64,000 bases of DNA, from assembly GCA_946887045.1 (NCBI GenBank), contig CAMPKC010000022.1, positions 1 to 64,000 of the forward strand. The letters are read 5' to 3'. Origin of the DNA: an uncultured Sphingobacteriaceae bacterium (GTDB lineage Bacteria > Bacteroidota > Bacteroidia > Sphingobacteriales > Sphingobacteriaceae). The notes beneath the pieces are model-generated. The model was not told where the DNA came from, made no database searches, and saw only the letters and a program-made list of their open reading frames with translations. Positions 1 to 8,226 of this stretch are shown one piece after another; position 1 is the stretch's first letter, and the number at the start of each line of letters is the position of its first letter. A program made the translations under genes and the position numbers.

Positions 1-807
1 GCCCCAGCTGATATTCCCGGAGTTGAAGTTGCCGGAATTATCGAGCAATGCGGTGACCAGGTGCATGCCTGGAATATTAACGACAGGGTTTGCGCTTTAC
101 TTAGCGGTGGTGGCTATGCCGAATATGTGGTAGCAGATGCAGGTTCATGTCTCCCCATCCCTCAGGGACTCGACTTTATTCAGGCCGCTTCCTTACCTGA
201 AGCAATGTTCACTGTCTGGCATAATGTCTTTCAGCGGGGACAGCTTAAAGCCGATGAAAACTTTTTAATACATGGAGGCACCAGTGGTATTGGTGTTACT
301 GCCATTCAATTAGCTAAAGCTTTCGGAGCGAACGTGTATGCAACAGCAGGTTCTGACGAAAAATGTAGTTTTTGTACTGAATTAGGTGCAATAGAGTGTG
401 TTAATTACAAAACGGATGACTTTGAAAGGAAGTTAGCGAGTGCAGGGATGGATGTTGTTTTGGATATTGTGGGCGGAAACTATACTCCTAAAAATATCAA
501 TATCATGCGAGAGGATGGCCGTTTGGTGTTTATAAATGCTCAAAGCCCAGCCTTGCAGGGAAATGTGTTTTCTGTAATGAGAAAAAGGTTAACTATTACA
601 GGAAGTACATTGAGAAGCAGGGAGTTGGGCTTTAAAAGTGCTCTCGCCTGCGAGCTTTTGAAACATGTTTGGCCACTGATTGATCAGGCCAGGTTTAAAC
701 CTGTCATTTATAAGGTTTTTCCGCTCAAAGAAGCTGCTGGGGCGCATCAATTGATGGAGCGTAGCGAACATATTGGCAAGATCGTTCTCGATCTCAATTC
801 GGCATAA
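1..807 (+). CDS. Zinc-independent MDR-family NAD(P)H:quinone oxidoreductase, 5' end cut by the window
   Basis: The reading frame is open from base 1, so the start lies outside the window; 268 codons are present. The visible part covers the end of the GroES-like domain (GVEVAGIIEQCGDQV, then DRVCALLSGGGYAEY) and the whole Rossmann domain, with the nucleotide-binding stretch HGGTSGIGVTAIQLAKAFGA. This gap-free AAxGGVG-like loop, with no zinc-ligand cysteine cluster, is typical of the quinone oxidoreductase/PIG3 branch of the medium-chain dehydrogenase superfamily, which reduces quinones or enones with NADPH in the cytoplasm. The exact substrate cannot be read from the sequence. It appears to be the last gene of its transcript; the nearest hairpin is about 160 bases downstream. 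Confidence 0.9.
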   Translation, partial: APADIPGVEVAGIIEQCGDQVHAWNINDRVCALLSGGGYAEYVVADAGSCLPIPQGLDFIQAASLPEAMFTVWHNVFQRGQLKADENFLIHGGTSGIGVTAIQLAKAFGANVYATAGSDEKCSFCTELGAIECVNYKTDDFERKLASAGMDVVLDIVGGNYTPKNINIMREDGRLVFINAQSPALQGNVFSVMRKRLTITGSTLRSRELGFKSALACELLKHVWPLIDQARFKPVIYKVFPLKEAAGAHQLMERSEHIGKIVLDLNSA

Positions 808-856
808 TTTAATAAGTTTTCCACAAATAATTATTAAACTCAAGTTCAAAATGATG

Positions 857-873
857 TTGGCATAGTATCTGTA
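857..873 (+). promoter_or_regulatory. Possible sigma-54-type promoter
   Basis: TTGGCATAGTATCTGTA resembles the -24/-12 sigma-54 pattern (TTGGCAC-N5-TTGCA): GG is followed by ten bases and then GT where GC is canonical. It lies in the gene-free interval 808-1082 and points at the hairpin at 966-1006. The same window encodes an NtrC-type activator at 24839-26239. The -12 half is imperfect, so this is an inference. Confidence 0.35.
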
Positions 874-883
874 TAAACCTAAA

Positions 884-1010
884 CTGATTGAATGTAACAC
901 CAGTATCAGCTGAGATAACACACTATCAGCTTACTGTTCTCTATATATATTTTCATCTACTTATGAAACGAGAAAGGCGCCAGGGAAACCGGTGCTTTTC
1001 TCGTTTATAA
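884..1010 (+). ncRNA. Candidate small RNA between a sigma-54-like promoter and a strong hairpin
   Basis: No credible reading frame lies in 808-1082. A sigma-54-like element at 857-873 would start a transcript near 884, and a 16-bp hairpin at 966-1006 would end it, giving an RNA of about 125 nucleotides. I do not recognise a known RNA family in it. Alternatives are a 3' UTR of the preceding oxidoreductase gene, or simply the shared terminator of that gene and selO. Confidence 0.25.
966..1006. terminator. Hairpin terminator, probably bidirectional
   Basis: Left arm AAACGAGAAAGGCGCC (966-981) pairs with GGTGCTTTTCTCGTTT (991-1006) through a 9-base loop, with two G-U pairs. The arms begin in A-rich and end in T-rich sequence, so it could stop transcription from the left and also the leftward selO transcript, whose stop codon is at 1083. 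Confidence 0.7.
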
Positions 1011-1082
1011 AGCATAGGCGCAATCAAGAGGTTCAGTGAACAGTCGTTCACTCAGCATTCTTTTCTTTGATGCTGGCTTTGC

Positions 1083-2639
1083 CTACGAACTGCAAGACAG
1101 CATTGAACATCCGGCTTTGTCACTCGCCCAATCAGGTCTTTTTTGAACAAATCGGTCAAATTTGTCTGAATACGGCTCTTTAATAGCTTGCTGCAGTTCA
1201 TTGAATAGCTGCGGCTTGCCATGTTCTAAATCTTCAATAGCTTGATGAAGTAAATAGTTGCGTAGGATAAATCTGGGATTGGTTTTCTTCATCAGCTCCA
1301 AAGATTCTTCACGACTACCGTAATTTAGCCCGATTCGAGTTGTATACGTTTCCATTAGGTTGAAAAGAGCTATTTGTTCTGAAGCACTGGGTTCTTCGTA
1401 AAAGCTGTCTTTAAAGTGGCCCAGCACCTGCTGTTCATTCTCTATATCAAGCGGAAGTGTTTGCAGCAACTGGTAAAAAATTGTCATGTCGGGTTTTAAG
1501 TCCGCCAGCATTTTGTCGAACCTGTCTATCAACGGAATATCCTGTTCTTTTACTCTGTCAATACCTAGTTTCTTAGCCATCATCGCATAGTATTTCAACC
1601 AGAAAATATCTTCGTAACTTTCAATGATCTCAATTAATCTATCCTGCTCCGAAACCAGAGGAGTGAGGGCATTTGCCAGACAGCCAAGATTCCAGTACGC
1701 GATGGAAGCCTGATTGCCGAATGCATATCTCCTGCCTGGCAGATCGGTTGTGTTTGGTGTGAAATTTGGATCATAATTGTCAAGAAATGAATAAGGGCCA
1801 TAGTCAATCGTCAGGCCCAGAATCGACATGTTATCGGTATTCATTACTCCGTGAACAAAGCCAACTCTTAGCCATTCTACTACCATGGTAGCTGTTCTTT
1901 CCACCACTTCCTTTAACCATGACAGCACCTTGTCTTCTCCTGATATATGCGGATAAAACCGATCAATAGTATAGTCGGTCAGTTTTTTTAGATTTTCAAT
2001 CTCGTTTTTTGATGTGAATATTTCAAAGTTTCCGAATCGTATAAAAGTTGGGGCAACCCGCATAACGATTGCACCTGGCTCATACTCTGGATTTCCATTA
2101 TAAAACATATCCCGCATAATCTGTTCGCCCGTTGATACCAGACTTAGAGCTCTTGTGGTGGGCACACCCAGATGAAACATTGCTTCACTCATCAGATATT
2201 CGCGAACAGACGATCTTAAGACGGCTCGTCCATCTGCTCTGCGAGAGTAAGCGGTTGGTCCGGCGCCCTTTAATTGTAAATCCCATGATCTTCCTTCGTG
2301 TTCCCATTCGCCGAGAGTTATTGCTCTGCCGTCGCCTAGCTGAGCAGCCCAGTTGCCAAACTGATGTCCGCCATATCGGGCGGCATATGGATACATAGTG
2401 GGAGTGATATAATTGCCCCCAAGTATGTCAATGTCTTTTTGATCATCAGGTTTTTGTATGCCCAGTTCTTCGGCCAGTTCATCCGACCATCCGACCAGTT
2501 CGGGTTTATTTACCGGTGTGGGTATTGCCTTACTGTAAAATACATCGGACGTTTGCCTGGGGGTAAGATCTCCACTTTCGTCTCCTTTGAAAGTCGAAAT
2601 AAATTCATTTTTATATGCCTGTGTGCTGAGTTTTTTCAT
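1083..2639 (-). CDS. selO: Protein adenylyltransferase SelO (YdiU/UPF0061 family)
   Basis: SelO proteins have a pseudokinase fold that transfers AMP from ATP to Ser/Thr/Tyr of target proteins and are linked to redox stress responses. The family signature is clear: YGGHQFGNWAAQLGDGRAI near residue 90, then LKGAGPTAYSRRADGRAVLRSS, the VPTTRALSLV segment, and GFVHGVMNTDNMSILGLTIDYGP, which holds the catalytic-loop and metal-binding residues. The C-terminus ends GCSMLSCSS, where eukaryotic SelO has a selenocysteine three residues from the end; here it is an ordinary Cys. The ATG at 2639 (MKKLSTQ) is preferred over the upstream TTG at 2672, because the extra residues do not resemble the family. 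It is 518 residues, slightly longer than usual. It ends toward the hairpin at 966-1006 and starts 48 bases after the GH43-like gene ends, so the two may be cotranscribed. Confidence 0.95.
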   Translation of the reverse strand: MKKLSTQAYKNEFISTFKGDESGDLTPRQTSDVFYSKAIPTPVNKPELVGWSDELAEELGIQKPDDQKDIDILGGNYITPTMYPYAARYGGHQFGNWAAQLGDGRAITLGEWEHEGRSWDLQLKGAGPTAYSRRADGRAVLRSSVREYLMSEAMFHLGVPTTRALSLVSTGEQIMRDMFYNGNPEYEPGAIVMRVAPTFIRFGNFEIFTSKNEIENLKKLTDYTIDRFYPHISGEDKVLSWLKEVVERTATMVVEWLRVGFVHGVMNTDNMSILGLTIDYGPYSFLDNYDPNFTPNTTDLPGRRYAFGNQASIAYWNLGCLANALTPLVSEQDRLIEIIESYEDIFWLKYYAMMAKKLGIDRVKEQDIPLIDRFDKMLADLKPDMTIFYQLLQTLPLDIENEQQVLGHFKDSFYEEPSASEQIALFNLMETYTTRIGLNYGSREESLELMKKTNPRFILRNYLLHQAIEDLEHGKPQLFNELQQAIKEPYSDKFDRFVQKRPDWASDKAGCSMLSCSS

Positions 2640-2686
2640 CGTAAAAAGGTTATATACATTAGAGATCTTCAAAGTATTGATGGAGA

Positions 2687-4147
2687 CTAACCCACCAAAA
2701 CGCGATCCGGTTCGAAAGTTAAAGGTACAGACAATAATGCCCTGAATTTTTTATATCCGGTTTGACCGGGAAAGTAGGCATGTAAAAATAGGTAAGGCTT
2801 TCCATCGGGTGCTGTCGCTATCGAAGGATGTCCTGGAGCCCACCATTTTTCGGTAGACTTTAATAAAGGCTTTTGCATTTTCACAAAAGGGCCCAGAGGC
2901 GATTTGCTTATAGCCACACCAATTCCGTACTGATCGGTCGAGAAATCATTTCCGGCATATAATAAATAATAATTTCCCTGATTTTCACTAAGCCACATAC
3001 CTTCTACCAGGTGTGCTTCCCATTCCTGGTCGTTTTCTAAAATCTTACTTCGTTTGCCGATTAGCGAAAGGCCATCCGGTGATAAGCGTTGGGCAAACAT
3101 CGGGGTTTTCATACAGTTTAATACCTTTCTAATCTGGTCTCTTACCAGAGCGTCTTGACCGTTTGAGAAATTTTCTAAACGATTATAAAACGATAGAAAT
3201 CTTGATATAACACTTTCGATCAAAACCTGTATAATAAAAAAACGCTCCATCGATTTCCGGGTTTTAATCCAGGGCCAAAGGGTTTGAATAAAAATGGCAG
3301 TAAGCCGGTCTTCATAAGTGTCGAAGAGTTCGAATATAAACTCAGGATGCGAATATAAAAGTTCGATCAGTAGACCCGGCCAGATATCGTTGTTATCTTC
3401 CTTCCAAAATAAATAGGCAATGTTCTTATCATCAATAAAAACATGAGGGTCAATTACATTTCCCTTTAAAATTGGGTTTTTAGCTGCGATAAACGGGCCT
3501 TCGGGACTAGATGAGGTAGCCATCCCAATACAAAGCTCGTGATCTGTTTTAATACGGGCCACAAAATAAACTCGAAATTCTTTACCGAACTGGTGCATTT
3601 CGGCCGCCCAGTAATCACTTACAAATTCCCCGTCCGAAGCCCACTCAGGTTTTTCGCCTTTCGGAAAGACATACCCTACAAATTGCCAGTGTATCAAATC
3701 ATTGGAACGAAGGATAGGGAAGGACTGGGGAGCATCGTTAGAGGTCACCAAAAGATAATAAAGCGTTCCTTTTTCGTCCTCAACCCGGATAACTGCAGGA
3801 TCACCGTAACCATGAAGCATTTCGGGATGAAGGTTTTCAATCAGCACCTCGCGATAACGCACATTAGAAACGGATCTTGCAATATTGCGGCGGCGATTTT
3901 GAGGAAGCCTTAAACCAAAGTCGTTTGATAAGGACTCGAATAAGTCGAGATAAACATTGTGATCCTGTTGCTCAATTTTATAGCTATGCGTTACATGCGT
4001 GCCACTTTCTTTCTCAGATCCAGAAATTTTAAAACCACATTTTTGGTTTTTAACAAACTCGCTTATTTTTATTTTAAATCCAAAGGGAAGTGTTTCTGGC
4101 GAGCTTAATGTAATTTCTGTCGGCTTACTGTTTTCTCTCTTTTTCAT
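2687..4147 (-). CDS. GH43-like beta-propeller protein with a helical insertion
   Basis: Residue numbers run from the ATG at 4147; the TTG at 4171 would add eight residues. The N-terminal 65 residues are unrecognised. The rest looks like a five-bladed GH43/GH117-type propeller. All three expected acidic residues have candidates: the Asp in YGDPAVI (base), the Asp in IDPHVF (pKa modulator) and the Glu in VEGMWLSE (acid). Between DPHVFIDDKNIAYLFWKEDN and AQRLSPDGLSLIGKR sits an extra stretch of about 100 mostly helical residues (from roughly residue 245 to 345, including LFDTYEDRLTAIFIQTLWPW), which is unusual inside a propeller. No signal peptide is seen, so it is probably cytoplasmic and may act on small oligosaccharides or glycosides. 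No transporter or other glycosidase lies beside it; selO follows on the same strand. Confidence 0.75.
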   Translation of the reverse strand: MKKRENSKPTEITLSSPETLPFGFKIKISEFVKNQKCGFKISGSEKESGTHVTHSYKIEQQDHNVYLDLFESLSNDFGLRLPQNRRRNIARSVSNVRYREVLIENLHPEMLHGYGDPAVIRVEDEKGTLYYLLVTSNDAPQSFPILRSNDLIHWQFVGYVFPKGEKPEWASDGEFVSDYWAAEMHQFGKEFRVYFVARIKTDHELCIGMATSSSPEGPFIAAKNPILKGNVIDPHVFIDDKNIAYLFWKEDNNDIWPGLLIELLYSHPEFIFELFDTYEDRLTAIFIQTLWPWIKTRKSMERFFIIQVLIESVISRFLSFYNRLENFSNGQDALVRDQIRKVLNCMKTPMFAQRLSPDGLSLIGKRSKILENDQEWEAHLVEGMWLSENQGNYYLLYAGNDFSTDQYGIGVAISKSPLGPFVKMQKPLLKSTEKWWAPGHPSIATAPDGKPYLFLHAYFPGQTGYKKFRALLSVPLTFEPDRVLVG

Positions 4148-4433
4148 TAACGCTTCGTATTTGTATAACAAAAACTGGGAGTAGTTGTTATTTGAAATGC
4201 CGTCAAACCAATTATTTATGGCTCCATTACTGAAAGGAATTGAGTTTTTGGTGCATATATGTACAGGCCATTACCCCCTGGAGAAAAAATTAATTGACGT
4301 TTATTAATGAAAATATCAAATCGATGTTTTAACTATTTTAAAGTGTTAATTTTCTGGTGTTTAATATGACAGCTACGAAGAAATGTAAAATAAATCTCAA
4401 TCTTCATGTTGCCTTCATCTTACTAGTGTAAAC
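4148..4433. other. Gene-free divergent interval
   Basis: This AT-rich stretch separates the divergent GH43-like gene and PH-domain gene. No reading frame, repeat or convincing RNA structure was seen, and no clear promoter for the leftward gene was found. Confidence 0.5.
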
Positions 4434-4462
4434 TTGTATTAGCTACTGTGTTAGTATCTTTT
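4434..4462 (+). promoter_or_regulatory. Bacteroidota-type promoter for the PH-domain gene
   Basis: A TTG at 4434-4436 is followed, after 18 bases, by TATCTTTT at 4455-4462, which matches the Bacteroidota -7 box TAnnTTTG at seven of eight positions. Transcription would start near 4467, giving a leader of about 50 bases before the ATG at 4519. Confidence 0.4.
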
Positions 4463-4518
4463 TAAACTGAAAAAGCAAAGTGTGGTTAATAGAAGTTCTA
4501 CCTAAAAACTCTTTTATT

Positions 4519-4887
4519 ATGGGAATCTTTAACGGTTTTTTAAGTCACCCTGCCGAAGTTTCATTAAAACAGATTTCGCTGGAATACGGGCTCATTTTAG
4601 TTGATGATGAATACGTTGAAAAAGCTTATAAAGTAAACAGAGATAAGTTTATTCTTACAAATAAGCGTCTTCTTCTGATCGTTCCATGCAAAAGCGATAG
4701 AATGGAATACATGTCTATTCCCTATGCAAGTATTCGTAAGTTTTCCAAGGAAGGTACTGATATAATGGATAAGGATGCAAAATTGAAAATATGGCTGAAA
4801 GATGAGGCTTTGCCAATTATAAAAGAATTTAAGAATTGCGATGGAATCAACGAAATCTATCAGATCTTAAGCAGATACGTGCTCTAA
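4519..4887 (+). CDS. Bacterial PH-domain protein
   Basis: This 122-residue protein resembles the bacterial pleckstrin-homology family (bPH_1/PF08000): MGIFNGFLSHPAEVS, then a lid-like helix, the strand pair KFILTNKRLLLIV, SIPYASIRKFSKEG with its turn, and LKIWLKDE, ending in a helix (INEIYQILSRYVL). These domains form ring-like or membrane-associated assemblies in bacteria; the ligand is unknown. There is no signal peptide or membrane segment. The ATG at 4519 fits the family start better than the GTG at 4480. It is a single-gene unit with its own promoter upstream and a terminator embedded in the end of the convergent thioredoxin gene. Confidence 0.8.
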   Translation: MGIFNGFLSHPAEVSLKQISLEYGLILVDDEYVEKAYKVNRDKFILTNKRLLLIVPCKSDRMEYMSIPYASIRKFSKEGTDIMDKDAKLKIWLKDEALPIIKEFKNCDGINEIYQILSRYVL

Positions 4888-4928
4888 GTCTGCACCGGTT
4901 TATCCTTCTTTTTTATGAACAATCGATC

Positions 4929-4971
4929 GGTAATTGATCGGCTTTAAACAAAGCCGTCAATTACCTTTTTT
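4929..4971 (+). terminator. Rho-independent terminator of the PH-domain gene, overlapping trxA
   Basis: GGTAATTGATCGGCTTT (4929-4945) pairs with AAAGCCGTCAATTACC (4950-4965), with one bulged base and a 4-base loop, followed by six T residues (4966-4971). The T-run orientation fits the rightward PH-domain transcript. The right arm and T-run lie inside the last codons of the leftward thioredoxin gene. Confidence 0.75.
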
Positions 4972-5240
4972 AGTTCTGTGGCTTGCAAAACTCCCGATTG
5001 TCTCCACTTTACCTGCCCGTCCCGGAATAATATTAATGTCGGTACGCTTTGTACGTGGTAGGAGCTGGCAACCGCAGGATTTTTGTCAATGTCTACTTTC
5101 AAAATAGTAGCTTTATTTCCAATCATCCCTTTAACTTGTTCAAGGATTGGAGCCATCATCTTACAAGGACCGCACCATTCGGCAGAAAAATCAACCAATA
5201 CCGGTTTGCCTGAGTTTAGAATTTCTGAAAACGTTGCCAT
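4944..5240 (-). CDS. trxA: Thioredoxin
   Basis: A 98-residue cytoplasmic thioredoxin with the redox motif WCGPCK (Cys23 and Cys26), the cis-Pro segment SVPTLILF and the buried Asp/Lys positions of the fold ([21 protein letters not shown]). It reduces protein disulfides using thioredoxin reductase, which is not in this window. Length is typical of TrxA. Just before the ATG the leftward strand reads TACCTTGTGTT, close to a -7 box, so the transcript may have a very short leader. The 3' end of the gene contains the terminator of the convergent PH-domain gene, which constrains its last codons. No leftward terminator was seen. Confidence 0.95.
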   Translation of the reverse strand: MATFSEILNSGKPVLVDFSAEWCGPCKMMAPILEQVKGMIGNKATILKVDIDKNPAVASSYHVQSVPTLILFRDGQVKWRQSGVLQATELKKVIDGFV

Positions 5241-5327
5241 AACACAAGGTAATATATTGATTAAACCTGTTATTGTTTGATTGGTTTGAAAAGATTAGAG
5301 CTAATATACGCTGTATTCCGAGCTGGG

Positions 5328-6422
5328 TTATTGTTTATTGGGCAGATAAATAGTGAATTCAGATCCTCTGCCTTCTTCACTTTTTACTTCAATTTTCCCA
5401 TTGTGTCGCTCTATGATGTCTTTTGAAATGTAAAGCCCCAAACCTAAACCCGACTTGTTTACGTTCGATTCGTCCACTCTAAAAAATCTTTCAAATAAAC
5501 GTGAGAGTTTTTCGGGTGGAATACCAAACCCTTCATCTTTAATCGATAAAGTCGCATATTCCGATGTTAAGGCTGTTTTTACAGTTATTTGGCTTCCTTC
5601 AGGGGAGTATTTAAGAGCGTTGGACAATAGATTGCAAATCACTTGTTCCAAACGGTTTTTGTCAGCGCATACCTCAATGTCTTCATCACTTTCAACCTGA
5701 ATGCGGTGAGTATGTGCTATGGGCTGCAAAACTTGCAAACAATCGTAAACCAGTTGGTTTATTTTGAATGTACTTTTCTTCAAAACCAGCTTCCCTGATT
5801 CCATTCCGGATATGTCTAGAAGTTCGTTTATCAGATTAGTGAGTTTGTTTATCTGCAAATCTGCTCTATTTAAAAGAGTTTCATACCAACCCAGTTTATC
5901 TGTAGCAGCTTTTCTCTTAAGCGTTTGAATAAAGCCTTTCGCCCCTGTGAGAGGCGTTTTTAACTCATGACTTGCGATGCTCATGAACTCTTCTCGTCTC
6001 CGGAGCAACATTGTAATTTCTGCCTTATTTTTAACTTGTTCCAGCTCTAACAACTTTTCTTTACTAACATCGCTTACCGTTATAGATACGCCGGTTAATT
6101 TACCCTCGTGATAGACTGGGACGAATTTAGACTCAAACCAATGACTGGAATTTTCATACTCAATGCGTTTTACATCTTTAATATGCTGCCCCTCGAGTGC
6201 TTTTTGAAAATTTGATATAAACGGATCTGTTACATTGTTCTTTGTATCCAAAGCGTACTCGAGTATACTATCGCCTGCTTCTAACACTTTCCCATGGAAT
6301 AGTTTTCCATTATCATACGCCTTTTGATTGAAAAATAAAATCGAATAATCGGGTGCTATAAAAAACCATACGTCATCAGTGCTGTCGAAGATCGATTTAA
6401 GAATACTTCCTGTTTTTTCCAT
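5328..6422 (-). CDS. PAS-domain sensor histidine kinase, soluble
   Basis: From the ATG at 6422 the protein has 364 residues: a PAS domain (about 1-125; ILKSIFDSTDDVWFFIAPDYSILFFN), a short coiled linker, a HisKA domain with the H-box SIASHELKTPLTG, and a HATPase domain with the N-box NRLEQVICNLLSNALKYS, DEGFGIPPEKLSRLFERFFR and GLGLGLYISKDII. No transmembrane segment follows the chosen start, so it senses an intracellular cue through PAS. The upstream in-frame ATG at 6491 adds a hydrophobic stretch (GNLLFFYFCI) but looks like non-coding read-through. No response regulator is adjacent, so it is an orphan kinase. The C-terminal half resembles the kinase at 60007-62289, suggesting a local paralogue. 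Confidence 0.92.
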   Translation of the reverse strand: MEKTGSILKSIFDSTDDVWFFIAPDYSILFFNQKAYDNGKLFHGKVLEAGDSILEYALDTKNNVTDPFISNFQKALEGQHIKDVKRIEYENSSHWFESKFVPVYHEGKLTGVSITVSDVSKEKLLELEQVKNKAEITMLLRRREEFMSIASHELKTPLTGAKGFIQTLKRKAATDKLGWYETLLNRADLQINKLTNLINELLDISGMESGKLVLKKSTFKINQLVYDCLQVLQPIAHTHRIQVESDEDIEVCADKNRLEQVICNLLSNALKYSPEGSQITVKTALTSEYATLSIKDEGFGIPPEKLSRLFERFFRVDESNVNKSGLGLGLYISKDIIERHNGKIEVKSEEGRGSEFTIYLPNKQ

Positions 6423-6652
6423 TAAGGATGAAAATTGTCTGATACAAAAGTAAAAAAAAAGTAAATTTCCTATCGATTGATTAGATTTCACATAGTCTGA
6501 TTCAATACATGGGTTAATCGTCGTTTAAACGGCTATCCTAGCTCGTTATCTGCATTTTTTGGCGAGATTGCATGCTGCGGCATAAAATTTCTCTAAATTA
6601 TTTTCTTTTTCAAGGGATTAAAATCTTATAATGCATCAAAAAATCGTCATTC

Positions 6653-7114
6653 ATGTTAGTAATCAGAAGTCACCAGGAGTTTGAAGAATATTTAGGAAAA
6701 GAAATTGGCGTTTCAAATTGGCATACCATCACCCAGGAGCAAATAAATATGTTTTCAGATGCTACCTTAGATCATCAATGGATTCATACCGATACCAAGA
6801 GAGCGGAAACCGAAAGTCCGTTTAAGGCTACCATTGCACATGGATATCTTACCCTATCTCTTATCCCGTATTTATGGAAGCAGGTTATTGATATCCAAAA
6901 TTTAAAGATGGAGATCAATTATGGAATAGAAAACCTTAGGTTCGCTCAAGCTGTAGTTGTAAACAGCGAAGTTCGCTTAAAGGTAAAACTGTCGAATATT
7001 ATTAATTTAAGAGGCGTGACCAAAGCTACAATTGGCGCCGAACTTGAAGTAAACGGACAGAAGAAACCTGCTTTTACAGCCGAAACAGTGTTTTTATACC
7101 ATTTTATCGACTAA
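6653..7114 (+). CDS. MaoC-family (R)-enoyl-CoA hydratase-like protein
   Basis: This 153-residue hot-dog-fold protein carries the MaoC/hydratase-2 signature ITQEQINMFSDATLDHQWIHTD, where the Asp and His are the candidate catalytic pair, followed by the IAHGYLTLSLIPYL segment that lines the substrate tunnel. The family hydrates trans-2-enoyl-CoA to (R)-3-hydroxyacyl-CoA; NodN-like members have less certain roles, and this protein is closest in layout to those single-domain forms. It acts in the cytoplasm. The ATG at 6653 is the only reasonable start. It is followed after 78 bases by a substrate-binding lipoprotein gene with no obvious functional link. Confidence 0.88.
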   Translation: MLVIRSHQEFEEYLGKEIGVSNWHTITQEQINMFSDATLDHQWIHTDTKRAETESPFKATIAHGYLTLSLIPYLWKQVIDIQNLKMEINYGIENLRFAQAVVVNSEVRLKVKLSNIINLRGVTKATIGAELEVNGQKKPAFTAETVFLYHFID

Positions 7115-7192
7115 TTCTATTTTACGCTATTATTTTGGTGCCGGTGTTTTTTTAATTTTGACTTTTTAATTTCAACTTATCACTAGCGCACA

Positions 7193-8170
7193 ATGAAGTT
7201 TACCTGGTTAAGTAAGTTTGTTCCTGCATGTCTGGTGTTGGGTTTAATCATTTCATGCGGACCGGAAAATGAGAATTTCCCGGTAGTTGGATTCGTTGAT
7301 GCCTTCGAGGATGCCACTATTGCCCAGGCACGTGCCGGTTTTACCCAAGCTCTGGCTGATAATGGCTTCAGTGAGAAGGATAAAACAGTTGAGATTATCT
7401 ATCGCAATGCTCAGGGCGATATCCCGACATTAACCCAGATAGTGAATTACTTTGTTTCTGAAAATGTTGATTTAATGGCTACCTGTACAACGCTTTCAAC
7501 GATTACCGCTTTGCAAAAGACAAAGGGAATTCCGGTGTTCATGATGGTTTCGCCTATACCTGAACGTATGAAAGTAATTGATGCTTCAGGAAAGGAACCT
7601 GCTAATTTATATGGGGTGGCAGAAGAACTAGCCTATATTGATACTTCTTTTTCTTTTATCACAAAGATGATTAAGCCGAAAGGAGATAAATTGATAGTGG
7701 GCATGATCTACAATCAATCCGAGCCGCAGTCGGTTGATGCTTTAGAACGTATCAAATCTATGGCAGCAAAGTTGAATGTTCAAATAGAAGCGCTTCCGTT
7801 AAATAATTCAGGAGATGCTCAGTTGGTAACACAATCGCTGTTGAGCAAGGATATTGATGCTTTTTTTGCAAATCCCGACAATTCTGTTTTTGCATCATTT
7901 GAAACGATACTGAAAAATTGCAATCAAAAGAACGTTCCCATTTTTACAAGCGAAGCGGGATTGGTAAAAAGGGGCGCAGTTGTCGCTTTTGGTGCTGATA
8001 TTTATAAATGGGGATACCAGGCAGGCGAGCAAGCAGCGAAGTTTCTTAAATCCGGTAGAACCCCGGATTTGAAATGGGAAATGGTTAAAACTAGAACCCG
8101 GATTTATAATGCTGATGTTGCCAAAAAGTATGGAATCACTATACCGAAAGGTTTTGTAAGCCTTAAATAA
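7193..8170 (+). CDS. ABC-type substrate-binding lipoprotein (PF04392/TrpX-like)
   Basis: The N-terminus is a lipoprotein signal: a hydrophobic stretch (VPACLVLGLIIS) ending at the acceptor Cys in ISCGPEN. The mature part is a two-lobed type I periplasmic-binding fold: VVGFVDAFEDATIAQARAGF at the start, NVDLMATCTTLSTITALQ, GVAEELAYIDTSFSFI, the inter-lobe segment LIVGMIYNQSEPQSV, and YKWGYQAGEQAAKFLKSGRTPD near the end. In other bacteria this family (TrpX and relatives) binds tryptophan or other amino acids and is encoded beside a permease and an ATPase. No such partner is present here, so it is an orphan whose permease must be elsewhere or whose role is sensory. It is anchored in a membrane facing the periplasm. 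Confidence 0.88.
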   Translation: MKFTWLSKFVPACLVLGLIISCGPENENFPVVGFVDAFEDATIAQARAGFTQALADNGFSEKDKTVEIIYRNAQGDIPTLTQIVNYFVSENVDLMATCTTLSTITALQKTKGIPVFMMVSPIPERMKVIDASGKEPANLYGVAEELAYIDTSFSFITKMIKPKGDKLIVGMIYNQSEPQSVDALERIKSMAAKLNVQIEALPLNNSGDAQLVTQSLLSKDIDAFFANPDNSVFASFETILKNCNQKNVPIFTSEAGLVKRGAVVAFGADIYKWGYQAGEQAAKFLKSGRTPDLKWEMVKTRTRIYNADVAKKYGITIPKGFVSLK

Positions 8171-8226
8171 TAAGCTCTTAAACCCATTTTTAAAACAAAA
8201 CAATCGCCAGGCTGATTTCATTTAAA

